Source of the DNA: Devosia sp. A8/3-2
GTDB lineage: Bacteria > Pseudomonadota > Alphaproteobacteria > Rhizobiales > Devosiaceae
Reading direction: 5' to 3'
Assembly (NCBI GenBank): GCA_025452255.1
Contig: CP104974.1
Span: forward strand, 978,501 to 1,042,500
DNA length: 64,000 nt
Shown here: in pieces, positions 56,587 through 64,000 of the stretch
Layout of the letters: each line of letters begins with the position of its first letter
Position numbering within the stretch: position 1 is the stretch's first letter
Program-made: the position numbers and the translations under genes
The notes under the pieces: generated by a model
What the model was told of the DNA's origin: nothing
What the model saw: the letters and a program-made list of their open reading frames with translations, nothing else
The model's database searches: none

Positions 56587-56721
56587 GTTTGCAAAGGCCT
56601 CCCCATATATCTGTCGTGATGAACCAGCGCCGCTTGTCGGGCGTTTCATCAAACGACGCTTCCGCCGCGTGTTTTGGTGCCTTTGATGGGCCAGAGCCGC
56701 GGGCGAGATCAGGAGAGTTGC

Positions 56722-59329
<2,608 letters not shown>

Positions 59330-59337
59330 TCAGATAC

Positions 59338-59367
59338 AATGGGCCGGTCGAAAGATCGGCCCATTTT
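59338..59367 (+). terminator. intrinsic terminator of clpB
   Basis: AATGGGCCGGTC (59338-59349), GAAA tetraloop, GATCGGCCCATT (59354-59365) with one G-T pair, then TTTT (59364-59367). Eight bases past the clpB stop. Confidence 0.92.
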
Positions 59368-59434
59368 CTTGATCGCCGCTTGCGCGCCGGCTTTCCGCGT
59401 GGCAGAACAAATGAAGAACAAAGAGGAGCGCAAA

Positions 59435-59773
59435 ATGAGCGACAAGATCGACTATATCGAGTTTCCCTCGACCAATCGGGGGCGGACCAGCGCATTTTTC
59501 CAGGCGGCATTCGGCTGGGGCCTGACCAGCTATGGTCCCGATTACGATGGGTTGAATGACGCGGGCATTGATGGCGGTATCGACCGGGCCAGTGGCAAGG
59601 TTGCCGCGACCATGGCCATTGTGCGGACCGACGATCTCGATGCGGCAGAGCAGCGGGTGATCAAGGCCGGCGGCGTCATCACCGAGGCGCAGTTCGATTT
59701 TCCTGGCGGCAGGCGGTTCCACTTCCGCGAGCCGGGCGGAAACGAGCTAGCCGTTTGGGTCGCGCGGGAATAG
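59435..59773 (+). CDS. VOC family protein (glyoxalase-like)
   Basis: Intact 112-residue protein of the vicinal-oxygen-chelate superfamily: IDYIEFPSTNRGRTSAFFQA AFGW at the start, ATMAIVRTDDLDAAEQRVIK in the second babbab unit, and FHFREPGGNELAVW at the end with the metal-type Glu. GAGGAG at 59423-59428 supports the ATG at 59435. Small VOC proteins of this kind are often annotated as PhnB- or glyoxalase-related; activity is unknown. Starts 31 bases before the DHA2 transporter, with which it is probably co-transcribed. Confidence 0.88.
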   Translation: MSDKIDYIEFPSTNRGRTSAFFQAAFGWGLTSYGPDYDGLNDAGIDGGIDRASGKVAATMAIVRTDDLDAAEQRVIKAGGVITEAQFDFPGGRRFHFREPGGNELAVWVARE

Positions 59774-59803
59774 GTTGTTCATCCAAGGGTTGAGGGACCT
59801 CCA

Positions 59804-61284
59804 ATGAGCCAGGATATTGCCGCGCTGCAAAGCCGGCACTTCGTGCTGATCGCGGCAATCCCGGCCTCGAGCATGGGCTTTATCGATGGTTCGGTGATTT
59901 CGATCGCCATCCCGGCCATTCGCGCCGATCTGGGCGCCACGCTGGCCGATGCGCAATGGATCAGTAATGGCTATCTGCTGTTCCTGTCGGCGCTGATCCT
60001 GCTGGGTGGCGCCGCCGGCGACCGGTTCGGGCTGCGCACCACTTTCGGCTGGGGCATCGTGGCGTTCGTGCTGGCCTCCATGGTCTGCGCATTGGCCCCG
60101 ACCCCGCTGGTTCTGGTCGTGGCGCGGGCAGTGCAGGGCGCCGGCGCGGCCTTCATGGTGCCCGGCAGCTTGGCCATCATCGCCAAGGCCTATCCGCGCG
60201 AGGAACGCGGCAAGGCCATCGGCATCTGGGCGGCTGCGTCCTCGCTCACCTCTATTGCCGGCCCGATCATTGGCGGGTTCGTGCTGACCGCGTTCGGCGA
60301 TTGGAGCTGGCGGCTGGTTTTTGCCATCAACCTGCCGCTGGGCGGCATTGCGCTGGCCTTGCTGTGGTTCAAGGTCAGGGCGGACCGGCCCGAAGCCGGA
60401 CGGCGGCTCGATGTCGTGGGCGCGGCCTTGGCCACGCTGGCCTTGATGCTGATTGCCTATGGCCTCACCGGCGATGGCAGCGAAAGCACACCGGGCCTGT
60501 TGCATATGGCAGCTTTCGTCGGCGCCGGGCTGGTGCTGGGCGTCATTTTTCTCGTCTGGGAAGCGCGTACTACGGCCCCCATGCTGCCGCTGGGGCTCTT
60601 TGCCAATAAAGCGTTTTCGGGAGCGAACGGGCTGACCTTTGCGCTCTACTTCGCTGGGCGGGGCCATGTTCTTCCTGCCCATGACCATGATTGGCGGTTG
60701 GGGCGTCACCCCGGCCAATGTCTCCTCGGCGCTGCTGCCCATGGGCGTGCTGCTCACAATCCTCTCCTCGTTCAGCGGCAAATGGGCCGATATGGTCGGT
60801 CCGGCGCCCTTGATCGCATTGGGTTCGCTGATCGTTGCTGCGGCCTTCGCGCTGCTGGGGATCACCACGCCGCTGCATAATGTGTGGTTTGCCGTGCTGC
60901 CCTGTGTCGCGCTTTTGGGGCTCGGCATGGGGTTGGTCGTTTCGCCCCTGTCGACGGCCGTCATGACCTCGGTCGCCGATCACGATACCGGCGTCGCCTC
61001 GGGCGTCAACAATGCCGTTGCGCGTGGCCGGGCTCATGGCCGTGGCCTTGCTGGGGCTGGTGGTGGCTTCGGTGTTCGAGCGTGCACTGGGCAGCGCTGC
61101 CGAATTGCCGATCTTCTTCGGCCTGCCAGCGAGCGGGTTGACCGAAGCCGAAGAAGCCATGCGCCTCGCCGCGACCGACGCAGCCTTTGCCGCTATTGCC
61201 TATGTCACCGCCGGATTGAGCTCGGTTTCAGCAGCCATTGCCCGGCTGACACTGGAGCGGAAGAACCTGCCGGCCCGCGCCTAG
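59804..61284 (+). CDS. DHA2-family MFS drug efflux transporter (two frameshifts)
   Basis: 14-helix drug:proton antiporter of the EmrB/QacA type. MGFIDGSVISIAIPAIRADL at helix 1 (motif D1), GDRFGLRTTFGWGIVAFVLA (motif A), VARAVQGAGAAFMVPGSLAI (helix 4), GPIIGGFVLTAFGDWSWRLV (antiporter motif C, then the W-RW-F segment). Frames change near 60653 (true: LYFALGGAMFFLPMTMIGGW) and 61027 (NNAVARVAGLMAVALLGLVV). Ends at 61284, overlapping the M23 stop tail to tail. About 493 codons. Confidence 0.9.
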
Positions 61285-63342
61285 CGGCTGGCCGTATCGG
61301 CCTGCGCTACGGTGACCGGGGCGGGATCGCGCGCCATCAGATCATTGATCTGGGCCACGGTTTCCTTGAACTTGCCGTCATAGCGCTGGGCCGGGGAGTT
61401 TTCCTTGGGCAGCTTGACGCTGAGCGGATCGACCAGATTGCCGTTGATATGCATTTCAAAATGCAGATGCGGACCAGTCGATTGACCAGTCGAGCCGACA
61501 TAGCCGATCACCTGGCCCTGCCGCACCCGCACGCCCGGCTTCATGCCATCGGCAAAACGCGACATGTGGCCATAGGCGGTTTCTGTAGCCGTTGACGTGC
61601 TTGATCTCGATCTTGTTGCCATAGCCCGATTGCCATCCGGCCAATTGGATCGTGCCGTCGCCCGAGGCATAGATCGGTGTGCCTGAGCGGGCGGCCAGAT
61701 CGACGCCGGTATGCAGCTTCCGCGTATGGAAAATGGGATGAATGCGATAGCCGAAGCGCGAGCGCAGCGTGCCCCCGCCTTCAAGCGGCCGGCGGGTGAG
61801 GAAGCGTTTGCCCGTCTCGCCATCGGGATCGTAGAAATCCACCATGCCGTCATCGGTGCCGAAGCGATAAAGTTGGCGCGTGGTCGAGCCCAGCGTGAGG
61901 CCAACATAGAGCAGCTGCTTGCGGCCCGTTGCATCAGGCGCTGATTCCAGCAGCTCGATGGAATCCCCTGCCGTGATGCGCTTGTTCATGTCCACGTCAT
62001 AGGCGAACATGCCGATGATCCGCTCGATCGTGTCATCGTCCAGATCGTGCTTGCGCCCGGTCTCCCAGATCGAACGATAGATCGAGGGGAGATTGGAAAC
62101 GTTGATCTGCTCGGCGTCTTCCTTGGGGAATTGCACGAAATCGGGCGCCAGCCCGACCACATATTGGCCCGTATCGGTCAGCGCCACGGTGGCAATATGT
62201 GGATCGCCCGTCGTGCCATCGGGCCGGTAGATGCTCATGCGATAGGGCACAAGGCTGGTCGAATTGGAATTGAGCGGCCCGTAAAGAATGCGCAGCCGGA
62301 TGCCCGCCGGCAGGCTGGTCGCCGGAATGAGGTTCTTGAGCGTGTTCTCGACCATGGCGATCTGATTGGCGGTAAAGCCGTTCTTGGCCAGCGTGTCGGA
62401 CAGCGGGCCCACTTCGCGAATGGTCAGGAAACGCTCGGTGCGGCCCAGCGTGGTGTCCGAGGCAACCGTCGTCTTGGGCATGATGGTGACGTTCTCGGCC
62501 ACCCTGCCCAGCACATTGCTTGCGCTGCCCGGCATGGGGCTGAGATCGCGCACGCTCGGGCCAAGCGCGGCATAGGCCAGCGTCGGGGAGGCGGCGGCGT
62601 CATCATAGAAGGTGGATTCAACCACGGTGCGGACATAGTCGGCCGCCGATTGGTCGGAAATGGTGGCCTGCGGCACAAAGCTTGCCGGCATGGCGGCGAG
62701 CTTGACGGCGACTTCGCCCTCGACCTGCGCACCATAGACATCGGTATTGACCTCGACCGCATTGGCCGACTCGATGGGCTGGGTCGCATTGAGAATGGCC
62801 ACCGGATCATAGGTGGGCACATCGTCCGACAAGGCGGTGGCCGCCGTCGCGAGCGTGGCGCGGATCCGCACGAAAGGCTGGTTGCGGATGATATCGCGGC
62901 CATCGACATTCTGGCGGATGGAGGCTTCGATCACTTCCGGGTCGGAGCGGGTGGCGGCGACTGGGCGGATGCGGGCGGATTTGGCTGAGATATCGGTGGG
63001 CGCCTGCGCCTCGCGCTTGGGGGCGGCCAGCTGCAGGGCTTCATAGGCGGTCGAGAAATTGCCCCGGCCCCGGAAGGATACGTAAAGCGCGGCACCCATC
63101 AGCAGAACGCTGGTCAGCCCAGTCATCACCGTGCCGCTCAGCCGGGCGAAGCTCAGCTCGCGCCCATGCGGAATCTCGCCGTCGGTCGATTGCACCGTCA
63201 GTGCCGGGCAGTCCTCAAAGCCGGTGGCCTTGAGCAAGGCGGCATGGCGGTTTCTCTGCGCTGCGTTCAACGCCCCATCCTTAGTCCGTTGCGGTAAGTC
63301 TCCGCCAATTCCGCTCCGAGGAAGCGGGAATTGAACACTCAT
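61281..63342 (-). CDS. M23 family metallopeptidase (LytM; frameshifted)
   Basis: Periplasmic, inner-membrane-anchored peptidoglycan DD-endopeptidase or EnvC-like activator. One membrane helix at about residues 71-92 (TVMTGLTSVLLMGAALYVSF), a long periplasmic region, then the M23 domain: RSRFGYRIHPIFHTRKLHTGVD (zinc His and Asp) and TGPHLHFEMHINGNLVDPL (H-x-H). An indel near 61585 interrupts the domain between IEIKHVNGY and TAYGHMSRFADGMKPGVRV. Start ATG at 63342. About 687 codons. Monocistronic, probably. Confidence 0.93.
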
Positions 63343-63616
63343 GCGCGTAACGCGCTCAAGCGCATGGGCGCGGAGTCTATATCAATCCATGCTGCTGATC
63401 CAAAAAAAATGCGGCGAAACTGCGTTGGGTGGCGCTTCAGCGCGCTGAAGTGAACAGGATAGAGCCCCTTTCGGCAGTCCCGAGGCGGGCCAGAAGCCCA
63501 TGCACTTGTTCTGCCGCGAGAAAATCCCATAATGGGTGGAACAGCGTGTAAGGCCTGAAATCTCTGGCACTTCAGTCGAGTTTTCCACGGCGGCTGCGGG
63601 CCCCCAGATGAGAAAA
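63343..63616. other. intergenic spacer upstream of the rrn promoter
   Basis: No believable gene on either strand between the M23 start and the promoter at 63640. The stretch probably carries the M23 promoter on the minus strand; I could not pick it out. AT content rises towards 63600. Confidence 0.5.
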
Positions 63617-63668
63617 TGTCATTTTTGTCATTTGGGTCGTTGACAGAAAAACGGGTGGCCCCTATAAC
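63617..63668 (+). promoter_or_regulatory. probable rRNA operon promoter with upstream element
   Basis: TTGACA at 63640-63645, exactly 17 bases, TATAAC at 63663-63668: a near-consensus sigma-70 promoter, the strongest in the window. Just upstream (63617-63639) are AT-rich repeats TGTCATTTT and TGTCATTTG, UP-element-like. The GC-rich CCGG after the -10 resembles the discriminator of stringently controlled stable-RNA promoters. Confidence 0.75.
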
Positions 63669-64000
63669 CCGGTCATCGCTGAAGAGGGCGGCGCCAAACG
63701 GCGGCGAACGAAGCAGCAAGTCACTGAAACGAAAAGAAATTTTGGTTTCGAATTTACGCCAACGACGCTGAGTGTTCTGCACTCCCACTGATGGCGGTTT
63801 CTGACAGGGCAGACGATCTGCCGGGCAACCGGAACTGGATCGTATTTCCTGACGAAATTATCGAGGGCATGACACCCTCACCGACGTAAGGCCGCTTGGT
63901 CCTTGGGTCAGTTTTTTGACATTGTGAAGATAGAAGAAAGAGAAACGTGGACGGCGAGGTTCTTGCGGTTTGGTTCTTGGGCAACTGAGGATCGGACGAA
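63669..64000 (+). other. probable 16S rRNA operon leader (continues past the window)
   Basis: No coding signal. The region carries features of Rhizobiales rrn leaders: a boxA-like stretch GTTTTTTGACATTGTGAA at 63911-63928, then purine-rich AGAAGAAAGAGAAACGTGG and ACGGCGAGGTTCTTGCGG ahead of where 16S should begin. The window ends before any mature 16S sequence (no AGAGTTTGATCCTGG). The assignment is by pattern and by the strong promoter at 63640. Confidence 0.65.

Noticed and set aside
59747..60964. Minus-strand 405-codon frame antisense to the DHA2 transporter
   Set aside because: Gln/Gly/Arg-rich shadow composition, no motif.
62047..62988. Plus-strand 313-codon frame antisense to the M23 peptidase
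   Set aside because: Shadow of the M23 gene with repetitive Gly/His/Arg content.

Overview
The window is a GC-rich piece of an alphaproteobacterial chromosome, most likely order Hyphomicrobiales (Rhizobiales) and probably Devosia-like. This rests on gene families and gene order: xerD-accA, aroK-aroB, cobS/cobT, rpmB-DUF3108-helicase-S4-fdxA-carD, comF-grxC-nitrilase-DUF1178, and ubiG, lysC, ptsP, prfA, prmC, DUF4167, clpB. The genus is an inference. I see no phage, plasmid, insertion sequence, CRISPR array or tRNA gene. At the right edge the sequence looks like the promoter and leader of an rRNA operon whose 16S gene would start just outside.

Layout. 1-5 kb: thioredoxin-like TlpA, two small genes (one YjfB-like), rhomboid protease, cobalamin adenosyltransferase with a twin-helix membrane protein, a divergent LysR/NAD(P)-oxidoreductase pair, GluQRS. 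5-10 kb: AlkA-like glycosylase, LuxR regulator, alpha/beta hydrolase, HNH nuclease, a TetR regulator divergent from a small membrane protein with operator repeats between them. 10-20 kb: parvulin and secA (divergent), an anchored protein and L,D-transpeptidase, accA, xerD, aroK-aroB, bolA. 20-28 kb: DnaJ-like protein, cobS-methyltransferase-cobT, a phytase-like esterase, queuosine-precursor transporter, rpmB, DUF3108. 28-29 kb is non-coding and repeat-rich. 29-38.8 kb: SUV3-like helicase, S4 protein, GNAT, fdxA, carD, kinase-like phosphotransferase, BioC-like methyltransferase, comF, grxC, nitrilase, DUF1178. 38.8-48.8 kb looks accessory: aldo/keto reductase, GT25, ilvD, 1.25 kb of non-coding repeats, an MHS transporter / iron alcohol dehydrogenase / LysR module, and two exported proteins. 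48.8-59.3 kb returns to core genes (ubiG, lysC, ptsP, prfA, prmC, DUF4167, clpB). 59.4-63.3 kb: VOC protein, DHA2 transporter, M23 peptidase. The rest is the rrn leader.

The dominant oddity is data quality. About 35 of 62 protein genes, including indispensable ones (secA, prfA, aroK, aroB), are broken by 1-2 base indels, while both sides of each break still read as conserved protein. I read these as sequencing or consensus errors and annotate each locus as one gene over its inferred full span. At seven loci the error is the same loss of one CG from a CGCG-containing run.

The most interesting non-coding structures are a MITE-like element of about 105-110 bp with near-perfect 29-33 base inverted arms (three copies, one reversed), a diverged 200-base direct repeat at 28.2/28.7 kb, a terminator hairpin with a mini-ORF in the carD leader, and a large hairpin upstream of ilvD. 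I found no convincing new multi-gene system.
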